Under the pieces are notes generated by a model that made no database searches, was not told the origin of the DNA, and saw nothing but the letters and a program-made list of their open reading frames with translations. A stretch of 64,000 bases of DNA from Allium sativum (Eukaryota > Streptophyta > Magnoliopsida > Asparagales > Amaryllidaceae), in contig CM060909.1 of NCBI GenBank assembly GCA_030737875.1, positions 33,407,159 to 33,471,158 on the forward strand, given 5' to 3'. The position numbers and the translations under genes were made by a program. Positions 23,439 through 36,538 of the stretch are shown here, piece after piece (positions within the stretch are counted from its first letter, which is position 1; each line of letters opens with the position of its first letter).

Positions 23439-24481
23439 TTTGGTATCAGAGCTTTGGTTTACAAAGCTCGAGAACAAGGCACATTAGAACCATACGAAAT
23501 AATTCATCAGATATTGGATTAGTAATATCCAATGGGGATGACTCGTTAGAGATGGGATCAGTAGTATCCTAGAACGAGTGTGAAGAGTATATTTTTGAAA
23601 ATGAAAACAACTTTGTTTTGAAATTTTAAACCCTATACGTATTTGAATAGTTATTTACATTGAAATTGGATAATCCGATATATAAAGATTTTGCATATGC
23701 GTCTTGCAAACGTGTATTCGAAGTTTTAATATACTGGATAGTTATAGAATCATACTCTAGTGCCCAGGGATAATTCTGGTAACGGGGCACCATCGCCAGT
23801 ATTTATTTTCGAGTTTCGAAAGTGAGATTTCTATATATTCCCTATTGACTGGTGTGAGAACCAAAATTAGATAGGGCATATTGTTGTGATTTGATATCAA
23901 AAATCTGATTTTTGACTATATATCAAAGTTATGAATTTGAAATGATAATTCAGTAATTGATTGCTGATTGTGTTGTTTGATTATTGGTTGATTAATTAAA
24001 ATTTAAACCATTTAGTCAAATTGTACCAAAAAGTGAGTTGTATTGAAAATTTGGTCGCATTTGCTTGCATATACTAGTACTTACATTGAACAGGTCATAG
24101 CAAGGAGGCTAGAGTAGAGAATAAAAATTGTTTGCCCGACAAATAGGTACATGTTTACTATAATTTACTGTTTTGTTTGGGTGATGATGATTTTATGAGC
24201 CGATTGGCTAGCCGCTTGGCTTTTTCTTTTTCTTTTTGAGATTTGAAGGCCTGTATGGAAATTTCGGGATTTTTCCGTGCTCCCGGTGCAGGGGAGGTTA
24301 TGGCGAAATTTTTCGAAAATTTAGGGTGTTAGCCAAATTTTTGAAAAATTTGAAAAGTTCTTAGAAACTGAAAAGTTGAAGAACTTAAGCCGTAATCAAA
24401 ATACTGGAAGTTGAGTTGATTTGTTAAACAACTTTTGGGTTCGTTCCTTTTCGGGGACGAAAAGTTTTAAGTGGGGGAGAT
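23439..24481 (+). other. Internal region of B element alpha, non-coding
   Basis: 1,043 bp between LTRs. It holds the primer site TGGTATCAGAGC at 23441-23452, two bases after the LTR; conserved islands GACAAATAGGTAC (about 24140) and TTATGAGCCGATTGGC (about 24195), both also in element E; a GGAGGTTATGGCGAAATT block near 24295; then TTTTCGGGGACGAAA at 24448-24462 and the polypurine tract AAGTGGGGGAGAT. No open frame over about 60 codons and no Gag or Pol motif. Confidence 0.8.
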
Positions 24482-26955
24482 TGTAAAAACCCGGAAATCT
24501 GGGCCAGTTTAAAAATTTTATTTTGGCAATTTTAGCGAATTTTGAACATTTAAAATAGATTATTTTAAATAATATCGACGAGAAATTTATTTTGAATAGA
24601 ATTCGAACGTGTATATTATATAGATCGTCATTAGAATATAAATAATTATTTATATTTTTAAAAGGAATTGAAAATGGCGCGGTAGTTCGATAATTCGATT
24701 CCAAACTTCAAATGAATGTACCGGGTGCAAAATAAACCGGATTTTAGTGAAACCAAAAATATTTGAATCTAATTGATAATAACTTTCCAACAAATCCGAA
24801 AAATCAAAATTTCATAGCGGAAATCAAAAGATATGTCCAGTTGAAATTTCTGAATAGTCGCTATGGAATTCAGGCCCTTAAAAATGGAAATTTTGCAAAC
24901 GACCTCGGATTTCGACGAAACCACTTTTGTTGGGTCCGCGGTGTCAAATTATTGCAAGATTCCAAATTTCATAATTTTTCGAATCAATATGTGAGCGTGG
25001 CGAAGGAAAACGCATTTGAGCAGTTTTAGTTGATTTTAATCGACTGGAAATTGGCCATTTTTCAAACGGTCTCAGAATTCGGCGAAACTAGTTTTGTTAG
25101 GACCGTATCGTCAATACGAAGCTAGAAAATATTTTTCTGGAATTTTTAGTGTTCGTATGGGCCCCAGTAAATTGAAATGCATGTTTAAAATAGAATATAT
25201 AGATTTAAATGTAAATTCAACGGAAACTGATCGTAACAAGCGAATCAGCTTACGATACATATCCCATTGTGTTCGGAATGGGGTAATTAGCTATGGACGA
25301 CAGTCGGTGGGCTTGATTTCGACTTCGAAATAAAAAGTTACTTTTTGGTTTTTAAAATTAAAAATAATATATTTATAAATAACCCCCTGGCCCCTCCCTC
25401 TCTTCTCTTCGAAGTCAACAACAGATAGAAAAAAAAGAAGAGAGAAGGGGAGATCGCGATCCGCCGCCCCCCTGGATGAATGCCGCCGCCCCCCCGGGAT
25501 GAACGCCGCCGCCCCAGTGGGGCGCCACCACCTGCCGCCCCCTCTCCTTCTTCTTCAGTCCCTCCGTCTCCTCCCCTCCTCCAATCGAAGAACGCCGTGC
25601 TCCGCACCCTGAAACCCGCCACCGCCGTCCATGCCAGCTCCGCCCCTCTCGACAGCCGCCTCCCCTCCTTCCTCTTTCTCCTTTTTGAAACTCCCCCCCC
25701 CCCCCGACAAAAACCCCATCGCCACCCGCCACGGAAGCCCACCGCACCACCACCACTGACCGAAGCACCACCCACCGCCTTGCCCAGTCGACTGCGCCGC
25801 CCCAACGCCCCCTTTCAGCGCCTCTCCTCTTCGTTAAACAGTAAGTTTTTATTTTGTTTTATTTACTTTATTTTATTTATGTAATATGATTAAAAATACG
25901 ATTTTTAACTAAAATAATTTATTCTCAGTTCTAGAATTGCAAAGATCATATTTTTAACATGATAAAGGTTGGATTTTTAAGTTATAAAGTTTATATTTTA
26001 TAGTTAGAAAATATAGATTGTCATTATAAGAAAATATAGATTTTGTTAGTGAAAGGATTAGATTTTTTAAATAGAAAAGATTAGATTTTTAAAATAGAAA
26101 AGATGCGATTTTTAGCGGTGTAAAAATAGAATTTTTATCTATATAGTAGTAGTATAAAAATGTGATTTTTATACACATGACAACGAAGAAAAAATTCGAT
26201 TTTTATATATTGAATAGCATAGTAAAAATTCGATTTTTATATATTGAATAGCATAGTAAAAATTCGATTTTTATATATAGTAGCGAAGTAAAAATTCGAT
26301 TTTTATATATAGTAGCGAAGTAAAAATTCGATTTTTATATATTGAATAACGAAGTAAAAATTCGATTTTTATATATTGAATAGCAAAGGAAAATTTCGAT
26401 TTTTATATATTGAATAGCAAAGGAAAAATTCGATTTTTATATATTGAATAACGAAGTAAAAATTCGATTTTTATATATTGAATAACGAAGTAAAAATTCG
26501 ATTTTTATATATTGAATAACGAAGTAAAAATTCGATTTTTATATACTGAATAGCAAAGTAAAAATTCGATTTTTATATACTGAATAGCAAAGTAAAAATG
26601 TGATTTTTATATATGTAGAGAATACGGACAATGAAAGTGACAAGAGGAAGAACGGCGAAGATTTCTACATAAGAAGAGTCGTGGGATTGGATTAGCAATT
26701 CTGTGAGAACTTCTCACCTTTTTATTTAATTTTTCTAGTTAAAATATATACTAGGATGCAGACGGTGTTTAGTAGCACCCGACACCCGTCGTCCACAGAC
26801 CATGGACGGCTTGTATGCTTGATTGTTTGATTTTGATGTGTAGTTGATTGTGTGATGTGATGTGAAATGAAATAAAATATTTATATAGTTGAAAATATTT
26901 ATATAGCTAAAAATAGAAATTTTAACGTGCATATGAAAAGAAATAAAAATAAACA
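24482..26955 (+). repeat. Family B LTR copy 2, left (alpha-like) part
   Basis: Colinear with 17107-19565 at about 97% identity: TATA box 25374-25381, GC-rich leader 25390-25840, GTAAGT 25841-25846, 34 bp array 26181-26617, GTGAG box 26703, GC hairpin 26753-26808. Colinearity stops abruptly after AAATAAACAAAT near 26955. Confidence 0.88.
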
Positions 26956-27767
26956 AATATATCGGCTTATATTCAATATCAAAATCCAAATTCTGATATT
27001 AAATACAAGGCTCTGAATAGAAAATATATCGGCTTATATTCAATATCAAATTCTGAAATCAACAAATATCGTATTCGAATAACGATATATATATATATAT
27101 ATATATATATATCTTCCAAATTCCTCCATAGTATCCGTATAATCACGGAATCCAATATCGAAATATTCCGTAGATAATTTTGATTCAAATCCATTCCAAT
27201 TCATATATTGGAAATTCTAGTTATTTTTAAAACCATATCAAATCCAATTTATTTATTTTAAAAAAATATTGGATTTATAATTCTAGTTCATAACTAGTTC
27301 ATTTCGATAAAAATTTATTTTTATCTTTCCAAATATGGAATTTTTCATCCCAATTCTTTCCAAATCATTTATTATGATTTTACACAAATTATCGATATTT
27401 TTAATAATTTTATTAAGGCCCTTACAGTCGATTTCCATAAACAGTCATCAAACTGCACTTACAACGACCTTTCCTAAATTTGATTTGGACATAATTCCAA
27501 ATCCAGCCGTTGGATTTCAAATTTCTTAAATTCGTTGGAAAACTCTTTTCGATACGAACCCAATGGTTCCCGTTTTAGGAGAATCTAATAGTCAGATCTC
27601 CCGTAATGTCCATTCGAAGTCAATGGTCGAAATTTGCGAAATGTCGCGGTGCGACGCGTTCTATTCAGGCCATTATATATATAATATATATAATATATAT
27701 ATTTCATCAATCTCCATTTGAAACGTATTTTATAAATCGTTTTAAATTCGTTTTCAAAATGATTTAT
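26956..27767 (-). repeat. Inverted LTR block at the chimeric joint of B copy 2
   Basis: About 0.8 kb that is the reverse complement of the LTR segment found forward at about 34565-35300 in copy 3 and 20350-21105 in copy 1. By eye it is closer to copy 3. A 30-40 bp part containing ATATCGGCTTATATTCAATA occurs twice at its left end. The forward LTR sequence resumes at 27768 with TTATTTAGATTTAATGAAG. The LTR segment equal to 19566-20340 of copy 1 is missing. Confidence 0.85.
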
Positions 27768-30700
27768 TTAGATTTAATGAAGTATACCAATTAATTAATA
27801 TTGAATTGGAATTGAATTGGAATTGATTTTTGGGTTTATCATGAACGGTGTTTTAAATAACACTTGTTCTTTAACCCAATTAACAATGAAATATGATTTT
27901 GGTTTTGTCGTGAATGGTGTCTTAAATAACACTGTTCTTGAACCCGTTTGAATAGAATAAATCTTTTAATTAAGATTTGAAGAAGAATTACCAATTAATT
28001 AATATTTGATTGGAACTGAAAATGGAATGTGAATTAGGTTTATTGTGAACTGTGTTTTTAACGACATTCGTTCTTTAACCCAATTTATAGTGAAATGTGA
28101 TTTGGAATTTATAAATATTTTTATTAAGATTTAACAAGAATTTTCCAAAGTAAAGTTTTCCAATTTAATATATTAAATTGGAATTGAATGAAATTCGATT
28201 GATAATAATCGAAGCGAACTTCTGTGTAGGAAGACTGTTAATACATATGGAATTTAAAAGGCTTTGCCATCATTCCATTTATATTATTAGTCAGATACGG
28301 AAACTGATATCGATTATATATTGATTGCTTTTTCCGTGAAGATTCCAAAATTAATGGAATGTGATTTGGGTTTATCGTGAACTGTGTTTTAAATGACATT
28401 AGTTCTTTAACCCAGTTAAAGGCAGGATTACATGTCTGTCATTGTATTTCGAACTGTATGGTTGATCTCTGCTAGATATATATCTGTTTGGTGGCAGATA
28501 ATTTATTCTCTTGCTTAACACCTTTCTCTGAGACGTACGAGCCCAGAGGTTATATATCGATAGAAATCAATAATACGGTGTAGATTGTCGATGCGACATG
28601 TTTGGGTTTCCAATGTTAAATAATCATTAATATTGATTTTTGGGAAGATTAAAACTAAGTTGAGTTTTAAAGAATCTTTAAATAGATTGAAAAAGGGAAT
28701 TGACAATTTAAATTATCAAATTTGGATATGATCGAGAATGGAGTATCACCAGTTTTGCTCCTGGCGATAGTTAAATCTTTAATTAGATTTGAATGTGAAA
28801 TGGTAATTAATATTTATCGATAACACCATGGTGTTAGATATGGAGTATTACCAGTTTTTCTCCATCGGACGAATAGGTTGGGATTGAGAAATAAAATAAA
28901 TGATCACTTAGGTGTAGTTCGCTAATCCCGACTAGTTTGGAAAACCTTAATATGGTTTGAAATGATATCCAAAGGAAGATTAAAGAATAAATTTAAAAGA
29001 ATTTATCTTTGCTAAAATTAATGGGAACCTTTCCCTAAAGATATGAATATTTGAATAAAAGAATATTCTGGATTGGAATGGCATATGTTGTGTTTGTGTA
29101 GCACTTGTTTATCTTATACCTGAATTATTCGGAAAGGCCGGGTTTATACCCATTCTGAATAACTGATTCGACAATAAGTCGACGATGAAGACGGTGGTTG
29201 AAGACCGGAGGTCTTCACATCGTTTGGATGTTTACTGATGTCTTGATTGGGCTGTACACCAAGATGAGGTAATAAGTGGTGATCGTCCAGACATACTTGG
29301 AGATCGACGGATATGCGAGGGCCTCTCTCCTGTATTGGACATACGGGACAAAGAATAAGGTGCCTTCGGTTTCATTCAGACCCAGAATTAACTTGTAAAT
29401 GGATTGTGTGTCTGACATTGGATTTTATTCTATGTTGATTGATTTCTATTAAATATATATCTGTTTGGCGGCGGAGTATTTATTCTCTTGCTTAATGCCC
29501 TTCTCTGAGACGTACGAGCTCAGAGGTTATATATCGATAGATATCAGTCGCATGGCATGAATTGCCTGTGTGGCATGCAGAGATGCACTGATCAAGGCTT
29601 CTATTGAAAAGCAGAGTCTTGTGGTTGATGATCAAAGCACAGATTTAATATAGCACCGCATTGTGTTTAGCGTTAATTTGCGAGCCTCACACCTCGGTAT
29701 GAGTAAAAAACGGGATAAGGACCATTGGGAGAACACGACGTTTCTGTCTAGCTATGGGTGGTGTCAGCATTTTACAAGCCCTGACATTCATATTATCTTT
29801 ACCTATGTGGTTGTTGGAATGTGAGGCGCCTCAGATATATTGGCCTCTACGGAGCCAATGGATGGGTTTGATAGGACCGAGAACCGTGTGTTCTGGAATA
29901 ACTAATCCTCAAACGTAAGGGAGGACTGGCACAACCGATTCCAAGGGTCTTCTGCGGGAGATCCTGAGGCGTTTTCTAAAGTGTCTCGAAGCCGACGAGG
30001 AGTATATCCCTTTCCTAGACTCATGGTGGAAATCCAATTTCCAATACGTGACATTTCGGTTTTGATTGTAGAGCCTAGTATGGCGACATGATATATGGTA
30101 CCCATGCCGTCTAGGATTGGTACATTTATATTTGAAGTTGTTTTGACACTATACACTTATAATAGTATCAAATGATTTGTTTTTAAACGTACCAAGCATG
30201 GTTGGCTATTATAAGGAAAACCCTATCCTCCGGCTTGCGTTGCATTGTGTGATAGGACCTAGGTCTTATAATAGCTTCATTTTTCCGAAAAGCATTGCGC
30301 TGTTTGTCCTATGCACTAGTATTCTTGGGAGGAAACCCGTTCCGTGTTATACGGCGTGACCCCTTGAATTACTCTCTTTTAAAGTAAAGTTTTAAATAAC
30401 TGTTTTAGTTCTAACACCAGTAAAATGACTTACTTGGAGTTTATTTTTTTAACCTAAACTCTGGGTGCCCCTATTTCCACACGGGCAACTAGTGTTTTGG
30501 TTTTGCAGATTTACACCCACAGGATCTTGGTTTACAGTTAGAATGATATTCAGAAAGCTCTGTATCTGTATATCTCTTTCAGTTATGTTTTATATTATTT
30601 TCTGCTGCATTGTAATTTGTAAATATCTGTTATTTATCAAATATAAATTATTTGTTCATACTCTGTTTATTTCTATATTCTGATGGAATTGTTGTAATAG

Positions 30701-30790
30701 GCAATGAAATGTTCTTCTGTTTATATTTTGATTCGTCTTGTCCTCATAGCAATCCGTTCTTTCCTTCATGGGGAAGTTCAGGTCATTACA
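27768..30790 (+). repeat. Family B LTR copy 2, right (beta-like) part
   Basis: Matches copy 3 (35400-36156 and 62493-63931) far better than copy 1. It carries four stem-loop units (27832, 27901, 28037 and 28368 onward) and two copies of a GTTTGGYGGC module (28489 and 29461), where copy 1 has one. It ends GGTCATTACA followed by a primer site, so it acts as the 5' LTR of element beta. Confidence 0.85.
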
Positions 30791-31810
30791 TTTGGTATCA
30801 GAGCTTTGGTTTACAGAGCTCGAGAAAAAGACACATTAGAATCATACTAAAGAATTCATTAGAGACTGGATTAGTAATATCCAATGAGAATTACTCGTTA
30901 GAGATAAGATCAATAGTATCTTAAAACGAGTCGAAAGAGTGTTATTTTTAAAATAAAAATGAAAACAAAGTTTGTTTTGAAAATTTAAATCGTATTTTAA
31001 TTTTTATTTGTATTGATTTTGGACAATCCAATATATAAAGATTTTGCATATACGCCTAGATAGCATGTATACGAAGTCCCAAATATATTGGATAGATATA
31101 GAATCATACTCTAATCGCCCATGGATGATTCTGATGATGTGGCCACATCATCAGCATCTGTGATCGAGTTTCGAAAGTGGGATATCTATATATTTCCAAT
31201 TGACTGGTACGAGAACCAAAACTAGATAGGATTACTTGTTGTGAATTTGCATCAAAAACATGATTTTCTGTATGTATATCAAAGTTATGCATTTGAAAAA
31301 GTTAATCCACTAATTGATTAATGATTGTGTTGTATGATTATTCCTTTAAACCATTATGTGAATGAACGATAAATTTAGCCAAATTGAATCAAATATTGAA
31401 CCGTATTGAAAATTGTTTGGAATTGCATACATGTGCATACATGTTTATTGAACAGGTCATTGCAAGGAGGCTAGAGAAGAGGAATAAAATTGTATGCCCG
31501 ACAAATAGGTACGGTTTACTAATTTATTGTGTTTGGATGATTTTATGAGCCGATTGGCTTTTTCTTTTACTTTTTGAGATGAGAGGGCTTGTGTGGCGGT
31601 TTGGGGATTTTCCCGGTGCTCCCCGTACAAGGGAGGTTATGGCAAAAAAATTCGAAAATTTAGGGTGTTAGCCAATTTTTTGAAAAATTGGAAAATTCTT
31701 ATAAACTGAAAAGTTGAAGAATGAAAGCCAAACTGAAGTTGAGATGATTAGTTAAACAACTTTCAGCTCCTTTCCTTTTCGAGGACGAAAAGAATTTAAG
31801 TGGGGGAGGT
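30791..31810 (+). other. Internal region of B element beta, non-coding
   Basis: 1,020 bp with primer site TGGTATCAGAGC at 30793-30804, the same conserved islands as the alpha internal region, TTTCGAGGACGAAA at 31777-31790 and polypurine tract AAGTGGGGGAGGT at 31798-31810. No Gag or Pol motif. It diverges from the alpha internal region by perhaps 15%. Confidence 0.8.
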
Positions 31811-34800
31811 TGTAACAACCCGGAAAATAAGAACCAATTTAAAAATTTTATTTTGAAATTTTAATGAATTTTGAATATTTAAAATGATTAATTTTAAATA
31901 ATAACGACAAGAAATTTATTTTGAATAGAATTAGAAGTATAAATTTATTTGAATCGAAGTTAGAATATAAATATTTATTTTTAATTATAAAAAGAATTGA
32001 AAATGGCGCGGTAGTTTGAATATTCGATTTCAAATTTCAAATGAATGTACATGATTTAAAATAAACCAGATTTTGGCGAAACCAAAAATATTAGAATCTA
32101 TTTCAAAATATCTTTCCAACGAATCCGAAAAATCCAAATTTCATAGCGGGAATAAAAAGTTATGTCCAGTTGAAAATTTAGAATAGTCGCTATGGAAATA
32201 TAGCCCTTAAAAATAGTCATTTTGCAAACGATCTCCGTTTTCGATGAAACCACGTTTGTTGGATCCGGGATGTCAAGATATTGCTAGATTCCAAAATTCA
32301 TAATTTTTGGAATCAATATGTGAGTGTGACAAAAGAAAACGTGTTTTGTCAATTTCAGTCAATTTGGATCGACCAGAAAATGGCCATTTTTCAAATGATC
32401 TCCAAAATCGGCGAATTAGTTTTGTTAGGACCGTATCATCAATAGAAGCTAGTAATAATTTTTCTGGAATTTTTGGAGTCCGTACGTGGCCGTAGTAAAT
32501 TAAAATGTGCGTTAAAATTAACTATATATATATTGATTTATATTTTAATTTCAGCGAAAACTAATCGTAACAGCCGAATTGGGTTACAGGACATATCGTA
32601 TTGCGTTCAGGATGGGGTAATTAGCTAGGGACAACAGTCGTTGGCTTTGATTTGGGGTTCAATTAAAAAATCTCTTTTTAATAAATAAATAAATAATAAA
32701 AAATATATATAGGGGCTTAAGTCAAAAAGGGTAGGACAAACTATTTTATTTCCTTTTCGTGGTTAACCGTGAAATCCGGCCCCCATTTCCAAAAAAGATC
32801 CCATCGCCTGCTCCCCCTTATCGCCACCGCGCCTCTGCCGGGGGGGCCCACCTCGCGTCGCCCGCCACCTCCAGCTCCGGCGCACCCTCCACTCTCCTCC
32901 CCGCTACTCCTCTCTCCCCTTCTAAAAGCCACCGAGCCCCTAAAACGCCGTGGCCACTGCTCTGCCCTCCCCCATCGTCCACCGCGTGGTCTCCCCTTTT
33001 TCCAGGCCAACGAGCGCCATCCCCCCTCTAAACGCTGTGAGTATTTTTATTATTTTTCTTTTTTTTCTTCTTTGTTTATTTTTAAAGAACGTAAATTAAA
33101 AAATAAAATCAGTATTAATAGATTAAATTTTTATTTGTTTACAAGATGCTATTGGTTAAAGATTAGATTTTCATTTGTTTAAAGAAAAGACGTGATTTTT
33201 ATAAAGTAAAAAGGTTAGATTTTTAATGATGTAAAGTTATGATTTTTAAAAGTATGAAGACATGATTTTTCTTTACATCTAGCGAATTGAATTGGATTTT
33301 TCTATATATGAAAGCGAGATAAAAATACTATTTTTATATATAAGAAAGTGAAATAAAAATTCGATTTTTACATGTATGGTTTTGGAATAAAAATATGATT
33401 TTTGTATTATAGTGATAATAAAAATATGATTTTTATTGTATGAACATCGAAATAAAAATATTGTCTTTATAATGTAAACATCGTGTTAAAGATGTGATTT
33501 TGACAAATATGGTTTTGAAGTAAAAATATAATTTTTAGCAAAGTAAAAATATAACTTTTAGAATTGAAATAAAAATGTGATTTTTACTATGAACAGCGAG
33601 AAAAGATCGCATTGGAATTTTAGGCAAATCCAAACCATTCAGAAATAGAGAATGGAGGAGTGGAACTCACGGTGAGAACTGCTCATTTTAATTTTATTTC
33701 TAGTTAAAATATATAATAGGATGCAGACGGTGCTTAGCAGCACCTAACACCCGTCGTCCACAGACCATGGACGTCTTGTTTGTTTTATTATATTGAGTTG
33801 TTGAAATTGATCATGATGTGAAATGTACTGAATAAAATATTCATGTATTGAAATAAATGTTTTATAGTTAAAAATATAATTTTTAATGTGTATATGAATA
33901 AAATAAATATTCATAAACAAATCGGACGATTTGTTTATGTACACACATTTGATTGATATTGATTGAGACGATAAATTTTACACATCGCCCTACTACACAA
34001 ATAAAATTCATTATTTGTTGATTGAAACCCCACACGGGTATTGGGATGAAATTTGACATGCACTAATCCCAATATTTAGTTGTATGTTAATCGATTGGTT
34101 GACAAGCTGTGTAAGCGTTAAATATTTATATTTAACGCTTATGCAGTGTATATGTACTCTGGATGATTGTTAACTATGTTTGATTGTTGTTGTTTACATG
34201 TATTGTATGAAATCCATGTAAATCACATTATATGGTAATTAACTGTGCTTGATTCCAGTTCAGGAAGAATGAATATTTTAAAATAAATAATGTTTTAAAA
34301 TAATGACTATTTTAAAATAATATTTAGTAAGGGATCAAAATATGATTTTGATGTCCAATTTGGGATGGACACGAATATATTTAAATATATGAAGCCGTGT
34401 CGATTAGATTAACGCCATTTTGATGTGAACATTATTCATATCGATGTTATTCATTTCTATAATGAATATCGAAAAGGAATTTATTTCAAAATCTGATGTT
34501 TCGAAAATACTATCATTTATGTATCGGTGATATGGAATATTCAATTTTGATGTGAAATTGAATATGAAGTTGAAATCGTTTTGAAAATGAATTTAAAACG
34601 TTTTATAAAATATGTTTCAAATGGAAATCGACGAAATATATATAATATATACTATATATATAGAATGGCCTGAATAAAACGCACCGCGGAAGTTAGCAAA
34701 TTTCGACCAGACTTCGAATGGACATTACGGGAGATCCGACCGTCGGATTCTCCTAAAACCTGAACCTTGGGTTTGTATCGAAAAGAGCTTTCCAAGGAAT

Positions 34801-36156
34801 ATAAGAACTTTGAAATCTAACAGTTCGATTTGGAATTATGTCCAAATCAAATTTGGAAAAGGTCGTCGTAAGTGCAGTTCGATGACCGTTTATGGAAATC
34901 GACTGTAAGGGCCATAATAAAATTATTAAAAATATCGATAATTTGTGTAAAATCATAATAAATGATTTGGAAAGAATTGGGATGAAAATTTCCATATTTA
35001 AAAAGATAAAAATATATTTTTATCAAAATGAACTAGTTATGAACTAGAATTATAAATCCAATATTTTTTTAAAATAAATAAATTGGATTTGAAATGGTTT
35101 TAAAAATAACCAGAATTTCCAAAATACGAATTGGAATGGATTTGAATCGAAATTATCTTCAGAATATTTCGATATTGGATTCCGTGATTATACGGATATT
35201 GTGAAGGAATTTGGAAGATATATATATCATTATTCCAATACGATATTTATTGATTTCAGAATTTGATATTGAATATAAGCCGATATATTTTCTATTCAGA
35301 GCCTTGTATTTAATATCAAATGGGATTTGGGTTTGTCGTGAATGGTGTCTTCATTAACACTGTTCTTAAACCCAATGAGAAAAGATTAAATCTTTTTATT
35401 TAGATTTAATGAAGTACACCAATTAATTAATATTTAATTGGAATTGAATTGGAATTGAATTTTGGGTTTATCGTGAATGGTGTTTTAAATAACACTTGTT
35501 CTTTAACCCGATTAACAATGGAATATGATTTTGGGTTTGTCGTGAATGGTGTCTTAAATAACACTATTCTTGAACCCCGTTTGAATAGAATAAATCTTTT
35601 AATTAAGATTTGAAGAAGAATTACCAATTAATTAATATTTAATTGGAACTGAAAATGGAATGTGAATTGGGTTTATTATGAACTGTGTTTTTAACGACAT
35701 TCGTTCTTTAACCCAATTTATAGTGAAATGTGATTTGGACTTTATAAATCTTTATATTAAGATTTAACGGGAATTTTCCAAAGTGAAGTTTTCCAATTTA
35801 ATATATTAAATTGGAATTGAATGGAATTCGATTGATAATAATCGAAGTGAACTTTTGTAAAGGAAGACTGTTAATATATACGGAATTTAAAAGGCTTTGC
35901 CGATATTCCATTTATATTATTAGTCGGAACGGAAATTGATATCGATTATATATTGATTGCTTTTTTCGTGAAGATTCCATAATTAATGGAATGTGATTTT
36001 GGTTTATCGTGAACTGTGTTTTAAATGACATTAGTTCTTTAACCCAGTTAAAGGCAGGATTACATGTCTGTCATTGTATTTCGAACTGTACGGTTGATCT
36101 CTGCTAAATGTATATCTGTTTGGTGGCGGAGAATTTATTCTCTTTCTTAACACCCT
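31811..36156 (+). repeat. Family B LTR copy 3, left part (split by nested elements)
   Basis: Starts TGTAACAACCC. More diverged from copies 1 and 2 in the upstream half (about 80-85% by eye). Landmarks: GGCGCGGTAGTTTG at 32006, TATATATA near 32704, GC-rich leader 32760-33035, GTGAGT 33037-33042, decayed gattttta repeats 33170-33600, conserved GC hairpin 33717-33773, five stem-loop units (35329, 35464, 35533, 35669 and 36010 onward). Interrupted at 36156 inside the GTTTGGTGGCGGAG module by element C. Confidence 0.85.
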
Positions 36157-36530
36157 TGTAACACCCTGTGTTTTCTGTAAACGCTAATGTCACAAATCAA
36201 AGTATACTTAGTTTTTAAGAGAAGAATTAAGGGAAACGGGATACGCCATCGCATTCGTCTCGAAATTCTGCTTGGAATAGAGTCCAAGTTTGTGAAACTC
36301 GGACTCTGTATGAAGAAGATATGTCCTACAGAAGTTTCAGCCCAGAATTCAAAACAGACAGGACCCAGGTCAACCTACCTACACAGGTCGACACTAAGGT
36401 CGACCTGGGGCTCGACCTGGGTATACAGGTCGACACTAGGGTCGACCTCCCCCCTGTTTTCCAGATCTGGAGACAGATCCATTTTTCTACACCTGGACGC
36501 CTTTTCTTACCAGATTCGTGACCCCTATGC

Positions 36531-36538
36531 TATTTAAA
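36531..36538 (+). promoter_or_regulatory. TATA box of LTR C, with GTCGAC repeats upstream
   Basis: TATTTAAA followed by an ACACCCCCAAACC leader typical of plant transcripts. The copy in the second LTR is at 46775-46782. Palindromic AGGTCGAC / GTCGACCT units lie 80-165 bp upstream. Confidence 0.6.

Larger units (their letters stand above)
17107..26955 (+). mobile_element. Family B element alpha: giant-LTR non-coding retrotransposon, 3' LTR cut
   Basis: LTR 17107-23438 (6,332 bp), primer site 23441-23452, internal region 23439-24481, polypurine tract 24469-24481, then the first 2.5 kb of the second LTR (24482-26955), which is about 97% identical to the first by eye. No Gag or Pol motif is readable on either strand, so it fits the large retrotransposon derivative (LARD) class, but with the LTR about six times longer than the internal region. 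The flank is the C' LTR. No matching target duplication is seen (TATAC on the left, GTATA after 63931), which fits the recombinant origin proposed in the findings. Confidence 0.85.

Noticed and set aside
23439..23460. TGGTATCAGAGC motifs as possible tRNA gene pieces (also 30793, 40302, 49502, 54774)
   Set aside because: They abut LTR ends and lack the rest of a tRNA; they are primer binding sites.
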